DNA of 64,000 nt, taken from positions 1 through 64,000 of the forward strand of contig NZ_WJPO01000009.1 of NCBI RefSeq assembly GCF_009649175.1, given 5' to 3'. The DNA is from Rhodovulum strictum. GTDB lineage: Bacteria > Pseudomonadota > Alphaproteobacteria > Rhodobacterales > Rhodobacteraceae. The position numbers were made by a program, and so were the translations under genes. Below, one piece after another: positions 1-7,992 of this stretch. Under the pieces are notes generated by a model, which saw only the letters and a list, made by a program, of their open reading frames with translations, ran no database searches and was not told the DNA's origin. Position 1 is the stretch's first letter; the number at the start of each line of letters is the position of its first letter.

Positions 1-85
1 GGCGATACATCTCCTCATACAACGCCCCGTCAACATGCGCTCCGCGCGCAAAATCAGGCGAGGGGGGGTAAAGTCTGGTCATCAT
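1..85 (-). CDS. acs: acetyl-CoA synthetase, N-terminal fragment (cut by window edge)
   Basis: Only the first 28 codons lie in the window, read leftwards. The translation begins MMTRLYPPSPDFARGAHVDG and continues into ALYEEMY, which matches the start of AMP-forming acetyl-CoA synthetases (a YPPS.EF...AHVDAAKYEEMY pattern). These enzymes make acetyl-CoA from acetate, ATP and CoA. A GGGAGGA ribosome-binding site at 92-98 lies 6 nt before the ATG at 85; an in-frame ATG at 91 abuts it and is less likely. The gene diverges from a short-chain fatty acyl-CoA type regulator, which fits. The call rests on a short N-terminus, so another acyl-CoA synthetase is possible. Confidence 0.65.
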   Translation of the reverse strand, partial: MMTRLYPPSPDFARGAHVDGALYEEMYR

Positions 86-485
86 CGTCATTCCTCCCTT
101 CGGGCTTGCCGGGACGGATGCCGCACCCGCCCGGGCGCCCCGGTTCCTCTTGAACATTTCCTGTCCGGGGCCGGACCCCGGGGCAAATCGCGTCAGGCAG
201 CCCGTGCACGACCATGCCGACCCGTGCACGGGCCCTGCGGGCGATGTTGCGCATCTGCCCGGGCTGGCGCAACTGCCCGATCCGCCGGTCGGCGCGGATC
301 TGCCCCGGGTTGCGGCCGGTCCGCGCGCGCCGCCGGGGCAGGTCTGGCCCGGCGCGATACTTTACGGCGATCCGGCCTTTGGAACGCATTATGGAAAACA
401 AGACGGCAAGAGCTTTTCAGGAAAGTGTTTTCCGGTAAATCTGGGGACTGGTTCTGTAAAGGCACAGGCCACGGAGGGAGAGGAC
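86..485. other. divergent acs/regulator intergenic region
   Basis: This 400 bp stretch separates the divergent acs fragment and the XRE/ScfR-type regulator. I see no convincing protein in it; the open frames are GC-rich shadows without homology. It should hold both promoters. The one clear structure is a repeated AT-rich motif at 414-439, annotated separately. Confidence 0.5.
414..439. promoter_or_regulatory. candidate ScfR operator: two 11-mers
   Basis: Two 11-mers, TTTTCAGGAAA (414-424) and TTTCCGGTAAA (429-439), lie as direct repeats with a 4-nt spacer, 47 bp before the regulator's ATG. Each is itself roughly palindromic (TTT...AAA). RamB/ScfR-family regulators are known to bind paired TTT...AAA motifs near their own genes, so autoregulation and control of acs are plausible. 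The link to this regulator is inferred from position only. Confidence 0.35.
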
Positions 486-1796
486 ATGCCACGCAGCGCG
501 CTGACCGGCACGCGCATCCGCGAGCGGCGCGCCCTGTTGGGGATGCGTCAGGCCGATCTTGCGCGCCTGGCGGGTATCTCGCCGTCCTATCTGAACCTGA
601 TCGAGCATAACCGCCGCAGAATCGGGGGCAGGCTTCTGGTTGAACTGGCCCGCCATCTGGGAGTCGAGGCCAGTGCGCTGACCGAGGGTGCGGGGGCTGC
701 GCTGATCGAGACGCTGCGCGAGGCCGCCGCGGTGCAGGAGGGCGGCAGCGCCGAGATCGACCGGATCGAGGAACTCGCCGGGCGATTCCCCGGCTGGGCG
801 GCGCTGCTGGCCGCGCGTCACCGCCGGGTGCGCGAACTGGAACGCACCGTCGAGATGCTGACCGACCGGATGACCCATGACCCGTTCCTGTCGGCCTCGC
901 TGCACGAGGTGATTTCGGCGGTCACGGCGATCCGCTCGACCGCGGCGATTCTGGCCGAGACCGAGGATATCGACCCCGACTGGCGGCGGCGGTTCCACCG
1001 CAACCTGTCGGATGACAGCCGCCGTCTGGCCGAGGGGGCGCAGGCGCTGGTGGCCTATCTGGACGAAGGCGCCGAGGATCCGGGTACCCAATCCTCGCCG
1101 CAGGAGGAGGTCGAGGCGTTCCTGAAGGCGCGCGAGTATCATCTGCCGGAACTGGAAGACGCCCGGCCCGCCGATCCCGCGGATATGGTGGCGGCGTCGC
1201 AGGAACTGACCTCTGCCCCGGCGCGCGAGCTGGCGCTGGGATTCCTTGTCCGCTATCGCCGCGATGCCGAGCGGATGCCGCTGGCGGAGTTCGCCGCGGC
1301 GGCGCGGGAGGAGGGGCTGGATCCCGGCCGGCTGGCGGCGCGCTTCGGTGTCGATCCGGCCGCAGCCTTTCGCCGTCTCGCGGCCTTGCCCGCGGCGCTG
1401 GCGGGCGGGCCTGTGGGGCTGGCAATGTGCGACGGGTCCGGCACGCTGACCTTCCGCAAGCCTGTCGAGGGTTTCGCGCTGCCCCGTTTCGGCGCGGCCT
1501 GCCCGCTCTGGCCGCTTTATCAGGCGCTGGCCCGGCCGATGGCGCCGTTGCGCGCGGTGGTCGAGCCGGGCGGGCCGATGCCGCCGCGCTTTCTGACCTA
1601 TGCGTTGTGCCAGCCCGCGCTGGCTGCCGGATTCGATGGCCCGCAGGTGCTGGAGGCGGCAATGCTGATCCTGCCCGCCGAGACGGTCGCGATCCCCGAA
1701 AGCCCGGCCCAGCCGATCGGAACATCCTGCCGGATCTGCCCCCGGCGGAGCTGTGTGGCCCGGCGCGAGCCCTCGATCCTGGCCGATGGGTTCTGA
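486..1796 (+). CDS. XRE-family short-chain fatty acyl-CoA regulator (ScfR/RamB-like)
   Basis: A 436-residue regulator. Residues 8-60 form an XRE helix-turn-helix (IRERRALLGMRQADLARLAG, then a LNLIEHNRR recognition-helix region). The long middle and C-terminal part resembles the DUF2083 acyl-CoA-sensing domain of the ScfR family. It ends in the family's cysteine cluster GTSCRICPRRSC. Relatives (RamB, PccR) control acetate or propionate assimilation genes. The start at 486 is chosen because GGAGGGAGAGGAC precedes it and the HTH begins at once; upstream in-frame codons are low-complexity. Its divergent partner is acs and its downstream neighbours are a CheY-like protein and a transporter-kinase, so a role in acetate regulation is likely but inferred. 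Confidence 0.85.
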   Translation: MPRSALTGTRIRERRALLGMRQADLARLAGISPSYLNLIEHNRRRIGGRLLVELARHLGVEASALTEGAGAALIETLREAAAVQEGGSAEIDRIEELAGRFPGWAALLAARHRRVRELERTVEMLTDRMTHDPFLSASLHEVISAVTAIRSTAAILAETEDIDPDWRRRFHRNLSDDSRRLAEGAQALVAYLDEGAEDPGTQSSPQEEVEAFLKAREYHLPELEDARPADPADMVAASQELTSAPARELALGFLVRYRRDAERMPLAEFAAAAREEGLDPGRLAARFGVDPAAAFRRLAALPAALAGGPVGLAMCDGSGTLTFRKPVEGFALPRFGAACPLWPLYQALARPMAPLRAVVEPGGPMPPRFLTYALCQPALAAGFDGPQVLEAAMLILPAETVAIPESPAQPIGTSCRICPRRSCVARREPSILADGF

Positions 1797-1879
1797 CGGG
1801 TTTTGACAGCGCCGCGCTTTGCGCGGATATTCGGGGGAAAGGCCGGCGAAGAAACGCCCGGGGGGAGGAATGACGGACC

Positions 1880-2248
1880 ATGGGCAAGCGTGTCCTGCTC
1901 ATCGAGGACGAACCGAACATCATCGAGGCGATCCGCTTCATCCTGTCGCGCGAAGGCTGGCGGGTGGACACCCATTCCGATGGCACCACCGCCTTTGACC
2001 GGGTGACCGCGGTCCGGCCGGATATCGTCATCCTCGACGTGATGCTGCCCGGCCGGTCGGGCTTTGACATCCTACGCGACATCCGCGCCGATGCCGGGCT
2101 GAACGGGTTGCCGGTGCTGATGCTGACCGCCAAGGGGCAGGTCAAGGACCGAGAGATGGCCGAAAGGGTGGGCGCGAGCCGGTTCATGGCCAAGCCGTTC
2201 TCGAATACCGAGGTGCTGGCCTCGGTGCGGGAACTGACGGGGGCCTGA
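1880..2248 (+). CDS. receiver-only (CheY-like) response regulator
   Basis: 122 residues forming a single receiver domain without an output domain. The acidic pocket is E9-D10-E11, the phosphoacceptor D53 (IVILDVMLPG), followed by the conserved T (MLTAKG) and K (FMAKPF). A GGGGGAGGA site precedes the start by about 12 nt. It sits 4 nt upstream of a small membrane protein that overlaps the transporter-histidine kinase gene, so all three are probably one operon and the kinase at 2513-5197 is its likely phosphodonor. In CrbS/CrbR systems the regulator carries a DNA-binding domain; this one does not, so it must act on another protein. Confidence 0.85.
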   Translation: MGKRVLLIEDEPNIIEAIRFILSREGWRVDTHSDGTTAFDRVTAVRPDIVILDVMLPGRSGFDILRDIRADAGLNGLPVLMLTAKGQVKDREMAERVGASRFMAKPFSNTEVLASVRELTGA

Positions 2249-2252
2249 CGGC

Positions 2253-2516
2253 ATGGGGCGCGCGACGCTGTTCCTGGCCCGCGAAGGGTATCGGCGGCGG
2301 CGTCTGGCGGACATGGCAAGGCTGTTGCCGCTCCTGGGGCTGGCGCTGTTCCTGGTGCCGGTGCTCGATGCCGAGGACGGGCTTACGGCGGCGATGCTGA
2401 TCTATCTGTTCGCCGTCTGGGGGGGGCTGATCGCGCTGTCGGCGCTGGTGGCGCGGCTTCTGTGCCGTTCGGGCGCGATGGACGATGCCGTGCGCGCGCC
2501 CGAGGACGCGCCATGA
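2253..2516 (+). CDS. small membrane protein of the sensor operon
   Basis: An 87-residue protein with two probable transmembrane helices (roughly residues 22-40 and 47-67: LLPLLGLALFLVPVL, then AMLIYLFAVWGGLIALSALV) and a basic N-terminus (YRRRRLAD). I do not recognise the family. It starts 4 nt after the response regulator stop and its TGA overlaps the ATG of the downstream kinase by 4 nt, so the three are translationally linked. In related genomes small DUF485-like proteins often accompany acetate symporters; this could be a distant counterpart, but the similarity is positional only. Confidence 0.6.
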   Translation: MGRATLFLAREGYRRRRLADMARLLPLLGLALFLVPVLDAEDGLTAAMLIYLFAVWGGLIALSALVARLLCRSGAMDDAVRAPEDAP

Positions 2517-5197
2517 TCGCCTTCGATCTGCTCGTTGCGATTTGCCTCCTTTATGTCGCGCTGCTGTTCGGTGTCGCCTTTCTGGCCGACCGGCGCGCGG
2601 CGGCGGGCCGGGGTGGCTGGCTGCGCTCGCCGCTGATCTACACGCTGTCGTTGTCGGTCTATTGCACCGCTTGGACCTTTTACGGCGCGGTGGGTTATGC
2701 GGCACGCTCGGGGCTGGAATTCGTCACCATCTATCTGGGGCCGACGCTGATCTTCATCGGGTGGTGGTGGACACTGCGCAAGCTGGTGCGGATCGGGCGC
2801 ACCCAGCGGATCACCTCGATCGCCGATCTGATCTCGTCGCGCTATGGCAAGTCGAACGCGCTGGGCGTGATCGTCACGCTGATCGCGGTCGTCGGTGTGA
2901 CGCCCTATATCGCGCTGCAACTGCAATCGGTGACGCTGTCCTTTGCTGTCTTTGCGCCCAGCGGCGCCGGGCCTTGGGCGCTGACCGACCTGAATTCGAC
3001 GGCGCTGACCGTGGCGGGGGGGCTGGCGCTGTTCACCATCCTGTTCGGCACCCGCAACCTGGATGCCAACGAGCGCCACCACGGCGTCGTGATCGCCATC
3101 GCGGTCGAGGCCGTGGTCAAGCTGATCGCGCTGCTGGCGGTGGGGGTGTTCGTGGTCTGGGGCCTTGCGGGCGGCGTCTCGGCGATGATCGAGCGGATCG
3201 AGGCCTCGCCGCTGGCGGGCATGCCGATCCAGCCGGGACGCTGGATCGGGCTGACCTTCCTGGCCGCCGCGGCGATCCTGACGCTGCCGCGGATGTTCCA
3301 GGTTCTTGTGGTCGAGAACGAGAACGAGCGCCACCTTGCCACCGCCTCCTGGGCCTTTCCGGCCTATCTCTGCCTGATGAGCCTGTTCGTCGTACCCATC
3401 GCCGTGGTGGGGCTGGCCGAGATGCCTGCGGGCGCGAACCCGGACCTGTTCGTGCTGACCCTGCCGCTGGCGCATGGCCATGACGGGCTGGCCGCGCTGG
3501 CCTTTCTGGGCGGGTTTTCCTCGGCCACCTCGATGGTGATCGTGGCCTCCATCGCGCTGTCCACGATGGTGTCGAACCATATCGTCATGCCGCTGTTCCT
3601 GAGCCTGACCAGAACCAGCGCCCCGATGTCGGGAGATGTGCGGATGCTGGTGCTGCGGGCGCGCCGGTTCTCGATCGGCGGGGTGCTGCTGCTGGGCTAT
3701 CTCTATTACCGGATGTCGGGCGGCTCCGAGGCGCTGGCCGCGATCGGGCTGATCTCGTTTGCAGGCATCGCGCAGGTGCTGCCCGCGCTGGTCGGCGGCA
3801 TCATGTGGCGCGGCGCCACCCGGCTGGGGGCGCTGGCCGGGCTGACGCTGGGTTTCGGGCTCTGGGCCTATACGTTGTTGCTGCCAAGCTTTGGCGGGGG
3901 GGCGGTGATGGGTCCGGCGCTGCTGGCCGAGGGCCCGTGGGGCATTTCCTGGCTGCGCCCGCAGGGGCTGTTCGGGCTCGATGGGCTCGATCCGCTTGTC
4001 CATGCGCTGGTGGTGTCGATGGCGGCGAATGTGCTGGGCTTCGTCACCGTTTCGCTGATGACCTTTCCCGATCCGATCGAGCGCATCCAGGCCGCGCAAT
4101 TCGTCAATGTCTTCGACCATTCCTCGGCCGGGCCGGGCTGGCGGCAGGGCGGCGCCGAGGCTGAGGATCTGCTGTTGATGGCCCAGCGCATCATGGGCGC
4201 GGACGAGGCGCAGGCGCTGTTCCGGCGAAGCGCCGCCGATCAGGGCAAGCAGGGCTTCCTGCCCGACATCACCCCCGATTTCCTGCAACGGCTGGAACGC
4301 GCGCTGGCAGGTTCGGTCGGGGCGGCGACGGCGCATGCGATGGTCGGCCAGATCGTCGGCCGCTCGGCGGTTTCGGTCGAGGATCTGATGCGCGTGGCCG
4401 ACGAGACGGCCCAGATGATGGAATATTCCAGCCAGCTCGAGGCCAAGTCCGAGGAACTGGCCCGCACCGCCCGGCAATTGCGCGAGGCCAACGAGAAGTT
4501 GACCGAACTGAGCGTGCAGAAGGACGCCTTTCTCAGCCAGATCAGCCATGAACTGCGCACGCCGATGACCTCGATCCGGGCATTTTCCGAGATCCTGATG
4601 GGCGCGGACGGGATGCGGCCCGAGGACATGGGCAGGTATTCCCGCATCATCCACGAGGAAAGCCTGCGGCTGACCCGGTTGCTGGACGATCTGCTGGATC
4701 TGTCGGTGCTGGAAAACGGTCAGGTCTCGCTGAACCTTCAGGAAGTGACGCTGGCCGATCTGATCGACCGGGCGGTGGCGGCGACCGGCAGCCTTCAGGG
4801 CGGGCTGACGATCCGGCGCGATGCGGCGGCCGAACGGGTGCGACTGATGACCGATGGCGACCGTCTGAGCCAGGTTTTCATCAACCTGATCTCGAACGCG
4901 CATAAATACTGCGATGCCGAAGGGCCCGAACTGACGATACGGGTGCGGGCGGCGCGGGGTGCTGTGGCGGTGGATTTCGTGGATAACGGCTCGGGCATCC
5001 CCGAGCGCAGCCAGGCGATCATCTTCGAGAAGTTCTCGCGCCTGACCGATCCGCGCAAGGCGGGCGGCGCCGGGCTGGGACTGGCGATCTGCCGCGAGAT
5101 CATGGGCCGGCTCGGCGGCTCGATCGTCTATCTGCCAGGGCAGGGCGGCGCGGCCTTCCGCGTCAGCCTTCCGCAGGTCCGCGCCGAAGCGGCCTGA
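2513..5197 (+). CDS. sodium/solute symporter-histidine kinase fusion (CrbS/CbrA-like)
   Basis: 894 residues. The N-terminal half, about residues 1-510, is a sodium:solute symporter-like domain of 12 or 13 membrane helices. A soluble linker and coiled coil (about 590-660) lead to a HisKA domain with phosphoacceptor H679 in SQISHELRTPMTSI. A HATPase_c domain follows (NLISNAHKY N-box, DNGSGIP G1, GGAGLGLAI G2). CrbS-type proteins sense or transport short-chain acids and control acs expression. The start at 2513 uses the ATGA overlap with the previous gene. I see no obvious PAS domain. Substrate and output are inferred from the acs/ScfR neighbourhood. Confidence 0.88.
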   Translation: MIAFDLLVAICLLYVALLFGVAFLADRRAAAGRGGWLRSPLIYTLSLSVYCTAWTFYGAVGYAARSGLEFVTIYLGPTLIFIGWWWTLRKLVRIGRTQRITSIADLISSRYGKSNALGVIVTLIAVVGVTPYIALQLQSVTLSFAVFAPSGAGPWALTDLNSTALTVAGGLALFTILFGTRNLDANERHHGVVIAIAVEAVVKLIALLAVGVFVVWGLAGGVSAMIERIEASPLAGMPIQPGRWIGLTFLAAAAILTLPRMFQVLVVENENERHLATASWAFPAYLCLMSLFVVPIAVVGLAEMPAGANPDLFVLTLPLAHGHDGLAALAFLGGFSSATSMVIVASIALSTMVSNHIVMPLFLSLTRTSAPMSGDVRMLVLRARRFSIGGVLLLGYLYYRMSGGSEALAAIGLISFAGIAQVLPALVGGIMWRGATRLGALAGLTLGFGLWAYTLLLPSFGGGAVMGPALLAEGPWGISWLRPQGLFGLDGLDPLVHALVVSMAANVLGFVTVSLMTFPDPIERIQAAQFVNVFDHSSAGPGWRQGGAEAEDLLLMAQRIMGADEAQALFRRSAADQGKQGFLPDITPDFLQRLERALAGSVGAATAHAMVGQIVGRSAVSVEDLMRVADETAQMMEYSSQLEAKSEELARTARQLREANEKLTELSVQKDAFLSQISHELRTPMTSIRAFSEILMGADGMRPEDMGRYSRIIHEESLRLTRLLDDLLDLSVLENGQVSLNLQEVTLADLIDRAVAATGSLQGGLTIRRDAAAERVRLMTDGDRLSQVFINLISNAHKYCDAEGPELTIRVRAARGAVAVDFVDNGSGIPERSQAIIFEKFSRLTDPRKAGGAGLGLAICREIMGRLGGSIVYLPGQGGAAFRVSLPQVRAEAA

Positions 5198-5208
5198 GCC
5201 CGGCGAAA

Positions 5209-5222
5209 CGGTTTGTAAACCG
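5209..5222. terminator. perfect palindrome after kinase gene
   Basis: CGGTTTGTAAACCG is a 6-bp inverted repeat with a 2-nt centre, 12 nt after the kinase stop and 44 nt before the next ATG. It lacks a T-tract, so it may be a weak terminator or an operator rather than a full intrinsic terminator. Confidence 0.3.
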
Positions 5223-5265
5223 GGATCGTGCGAAAGCTCTGGAAAGCAAGACCTGTGGGCGGCAG

Positions 5266-6387
5266 ATGACCGAGAACGCACATCGCGCGATATTGCGACA
5301 GATACTGGGCGATGCCCGGGTTTCGATGCCTTCGGTCCGCACGGCCGAGTCGGGCAGCGACGGGCGTTTCGCGCTGCGCCTTGAAGCGGCGCGCGCGATC
5401 CGCGACGATTTCGGCATCACCGGCATGGTCGAGGATTGCGCCCTGTCGCGCCTGCGGCTCGAGGATCTGGGCGAGCAGGTAACGCCCGAGCGGCTGTCGA
5501 TGGTGCTGCGCAACGGCAAGGGGCGGCTGGGGCTGGCCGTCTATTCGCCGGAACTGGCACTGGCGTTGCTGGAATGGCGTCTTCTGGGGATACTGGCGTC
5601 CGAGGCCGCTGCGCCGCGCAGCCTGACCGCGACCGATGCCGCGATTCTGGCCGACCTGACCGACCCGCTCTTGTCGCGCTTCGGCGCGGCGATGGCGGCG
5701 CTGCCGGGCGGGGACTGGGCGGCGGGCTATGCGCAGGGCAACGTGATCGAGGATGTGCGCCACCTGCCGCTGATCCTGGCCCAGTGCGGCTATCACGGCT
5801 ACCGGCTGACGCTGAAGCTGGGCGAGGGGTTGCGCGGGGGCGAACTGTTCCTTGCGTTGCCCGAATCGGCCCAGCCCGAACAGCAGAAGACCCCCGAGAA
5901 GGACAGCGCCCCCTGGCCCGAGGCGCTGCGCTCGGGCGTGCTGGGGGCCGAACTGGTGCTGAACGCGGTTCTGTGGCGCACGCGGCTGTCGGCGGCCGAG
6001 ATCGGGCGGCTTCGGCCGGGCGATCTGGTGCCGATGCCCGCAACCGCGCTGGGCGCCGTCCGTCTGGAAGGGCCGGGCCGGGTCGTCATCACCGAGGGGC
6101 GGCTTGGGCAGGCCAATGGCGAGCGCGCGGTCAAGATCGCGGGCCCGGACGAAGACCAGCCGGGCCTGTCTGCGCTGTCCGCCGCGCCGGATCATGGTGC
6201 GCCGCCGCCCGGTTTCGCGCCCGAGGAGGAAGATTCAGGTTTCCCCCTTGCCACGGATTTCCCGGCCATGGCGGATCTTCCGGACGAGACGGATTTCCCC
6301 GCAATGGCGGACTTTCCCGCGATGGGCGATTTCGACGCCGAGGAGTCAGATTTCGGCTTCGACTTCCCGGCGATGGCGCAGAACTGA
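5266..6387 (+). CDS. orphan FliM/FliN-type (SpoA domain) protein with repetitive acidic tail
   Basis: 373 residues. The C-terminal part of the folded region (about 222-292: GAELVLNAVLWRTRLSAAEI, then GRLRPGDLVPM and later GRLGQANGERAVKI) resembles the SpoA/surface-presentation domain of flagellar switch proteins FliM/FliN. The first 200 residues are compatible with a divergent FliM-like middle domain. The last 45 residues are a low-complexity acidic tail carrying four DFPAM motifs (TDFPAMAD, TDFPAMADFPAMGD, FDFPAMAQN). No other flagellar or type III secretion gene lies nearby. Function is unknown; a motor-switch accessory or an independent SpoA protein are both possible. Confidence 0.65.
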   Translation: MTENAHRAILRQILGDARVSMPSVRTAESGSDGRFALRLEAARAIRDDFGITGMVEDCALSRLRLEDLGEQVTPERLSMVLRNGKGRLGLAVYSPELALALLEWRLLGILASEAAAPRSLTATDAAILADLTDPLLSRFGAAMAALPGGDWAAGYAQGNVIEDVRHLPLILAQCGYHGYRLTLKLGEGLRGGELFLALPESAQPEQQKTPEKDSAPWPEALRSGVLGAELVLNAVLWRTRLSAAEIGRLRPGDLVPMPATALGAVRLEGPGRVVITEGRLGQANGERAVKIAGPDEDQPGLSALSAAPDHGAPPPGFAPEEEDSGFPLATDFPAMADLPDETDFPAMADFPAMGDFDAEESDFGFDFPAMAQN

Positions 6388-6403
6388 GCCGCCGCGCCCG
6401 CGG

Positions 6404-6844
6404 CTACCGCTCTGCGGCCAGCGCCTCGATCCGCTGTTCGAGCCCGGGTGCGGCAAAGCCCGCGCGGGCCAGCGCCGCCATGATCTCGGGGGTGGGCCGA
6501 TCTCCGGCCATGGCAAGTGCCCAGATCACGGACGAACGGAACCCCGCCCGGCAATATCCGAAATGCGGCCCCGGCAGGTCGGTCAGCGCCCGTCGCTGGG
6601 CCGCAATGGTCTCGGGCGTGATCCCGTCATGGGTCACCTCGACCACGGCAAAATCCAAGCCGGCCGCGCGCGCCGCCGCCTCGATATCGGCCGCCTGCTC
6701 GCCCGGGGCAACCTCGGCATCGGGGCGGTTACAGATCACTGTGCGGTAGCCCGCGGCCGCCAGCGCCGCCATATGCTCGGCCGAAACCTGCGGGGCGGCA
6801 GAGAAATCATCCGTAAGATGAACCATCGGCGGAAGATTGCTCAT
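6404..6844 (-). CDS. TIGR01244/DUF442 phosphatase-like protein (beta-lactamase hydrolase-like)
   Basis: 146 residues resembling the dual-specificity-phosphatase-like domain also fused to sulfur dioxygenases (Blh/DUF442). It contains DDFSAAPQVSAEHMAALAAAG, the GYRTVICNRPD strand, and the active-site loop GPHFGYCRAGFRSS (a C-x-x-G-x-R pattern typical of this family). AGGAG lies 7 nt before the ATG at 6844, favouring it over an in-frame ATG at 6877. It is convergent with the SpoA-like gene. Relatives act in sulfide or sulfur metabolism or as phosphatases; the substrate here is unknown. Confidence 0.75.
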   Translation of the reverse strand: MSNLPPMVHLTDDFSAAPQVSAEHMAALAAAGYRTVICNRPDAEVAPGEQAADIEAAARAAGLDFAVVEVTHDGITPETIAAQRRALTDLPGPHFGYCRAGFRSSVIWALAMAGDRPTPEIMAALARAGFAAPGLEQRIEALAAER

Positions 6845-6993
6845 CTTTTCGCTCCTGCGGAGCGGTTCTGGAAACAAGCTCCGCTCGTGTCGGAAAAACT
6901 GCGCATTTTCAGGCGTCTCCTTGGAATCCCACCAGAGATTTCCGGCATTTCCGGTCGAGAATCAATGCCTGCGCAGCGGAACACGTCCGGGAA

Positions 6994-7007
6994 TTGACGT
7001 GTGTCAA
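6994..7007. promoter_or_regulatory. FNR/FixK-type box upstream of dksA-like gene
   Basis: TTGAC-GTGT-GTCAA is a perfect inverted repeat with the FNR/FixK half-site spacing (TTGAY-N4-RTCAA). It is centred about 63 bp upstream of the ATG at 7064 and 143 bp from the divergent start at 6844. It suggests oxygen-responsive control of the DksA-like gene; the divergent gene could share it. Confidence 0.6.
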
Positions 7008-7063
7008 AGCCGGAGGCGTCCGGGCGGTGCAAAGGTCTGCCGCAGAGCGAACGGGGGACAGTC

Positions 7064-7381
7064 ATGGCGACGCTTGGCGACAGAAAGCAACAGCTTCTGA
7101 ACCGTTTGGCGGAGCTGGACGGCCGACTCCACGATATCGAGGCCGAGCTTGACACGCATCAGTCCAAGGACTGGGGCGAGCTCGCGGTCGAGCGTGAGGA
7201 GGACGAGGTGCTGGAAGGCATGGGCATCTCGGGTCTCGCCGAAGTTAAGCAGATAAATGCAGCTCTCGCGCGAATCGAGGATGGCAGTTACGGTTATTGC
7301 GTGCGTTGCGGGGAGGAGATCTCCGAGGAACGACTGGATGTCGTGCCGGCTACGCCGTTTTGCCGCATCTGTGCCCGGTGA
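7064..7381 (+). CDS. TraR/DksA-family zinc-finger protein
   Basis: 105 residues. An N-terminal helical hairpin (RKQQLLNRLAELDGRL, then DIEAELD) precedes a four-cysteine zinc finger CVRCGEEISEERL...CRIC at about residues 79-103. Proteins of this family bind RNA polymerase through its secondary channel and modulate ppGpp responses. This one is shorter than the 151-residue DksA and lacks its long coiled-coil tip, so it is closer to the TraR/YbiI type. GGGGGACA precedes the start. The FNR-type palindrome upstream suggests anaerobic regulation. Confidence 0.85.
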   Translation: MATLGDRKQQLLNRLAELDGRLHDIEAELDTHQSKDWGELAVEREEDEVLEGMGISGLAEVKQINAALARIEDGSYGYCVRCGEEISEERLDVVPATPFCRICAR

Positions 7382-7408
7382 CTGCAGGTGTAAGGGAACG
7401 ACCGAAAA

Positions 7409-7684
7409 ATGAGCAACGCGAGCCAAGGCAGCCGTATGCCAGCCTATTCCAACAGCATGATGCATGATGAAACGCGGGCGATGATCCGGGCACGGATCGA
7501 GACGCTTCTGACCTCGGGGGCGGTGGCCAGTCAGGTCAGCCGCCGCCTGGTCACCAAGGGCTGTCAGAGCCCCTGGTCCGACACGCCGGACCCGTCCAGG
7601 ATGGTCGGCACCCGTCCCGCGGAACGCAGCAGCGAAGGGAGATGCGGATGGCGTTCGAACAACTCAAGGCGGGAATCGCTCTGA
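7409..7684 (+). CDS. possible small protein, unrecognised
   Basis: A 91-codon frame 27 nt after the DksA-like stop, preceded by AAGGGA about 10 nt from its ATG. The first 50 residues look protein-like (HDETRAMIRARIETLLTSGA), but the last third is arginine/serine-rich and overlaps the next small gene in another frame. It may be a real short gene of this operon, perhaps ending earlier through a sequence difference, or a chance frame. I do not recognise it. Confidence 0.3.
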   Translation: MSNASQGSRMPAYSNSMMHDETRAMIRARIETLLTSGAVASQVSRRLVTKGCQSPWSDTPDPSRMVGTRPAERSSEGRCGWRSNNSRRESL

Positions 7685-7860
7685 TCCTCGAAGAGATCGA
7701 GAAGCGTCCCGACGACCGCCATATCCTTCAGGAACAGTTGCGCGAGAAGATCGCCGAATTCCGGGCGCTGGGCCTGCCGGTACCCGAGGATATCCTGCGG
7801 CTCGAAGAGGAACTTGGCGACGACGACGCCGACGACATCTACGACAACATGCCGGTCTGA
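7648..7860 (+). CDS. small acidic helical protein, unrecognised
   Basis: 70 residues, strongly acidic and probably all-helical (AFEQLKAGIALILEEIEKRP, then EQLREKIAEFRALG), ending ELGDDDADDIYDNMPV. The ATG at 7648 has AAGGGAG 6 nt upstream; an ATG at 7642 would abut that site. The base composition and codon use fit a real gene. Function unknown. Confidence 0.55.
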   Translation: MAFEQLKAGIALILEEIEKRPDDRHILQEQLREKIAEFRALGLPVPEDILRLEEELGDDDADDIYDNMPV

Positions 7861-7992
7861 CGCGGCCCCTGCCTGCAAGCGCGGGGGGTGTCATCCAGAT
7901 GTTGCGTTTCCGGTCCCGCTGTCCCCTAATGGCGCCCAGCGTCTGAGCGCCCGCCTTTGGCGGTGCCGCTTTCCGTCAAGGGGACCGGACAG

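Noticed and set aside
54-401. 115-codon minus-strand frame at the left edge
   Set aside because: It overlaps the acs start and intergenic DNA, has proline/arginine-rich shadow composition and no ribosome site.
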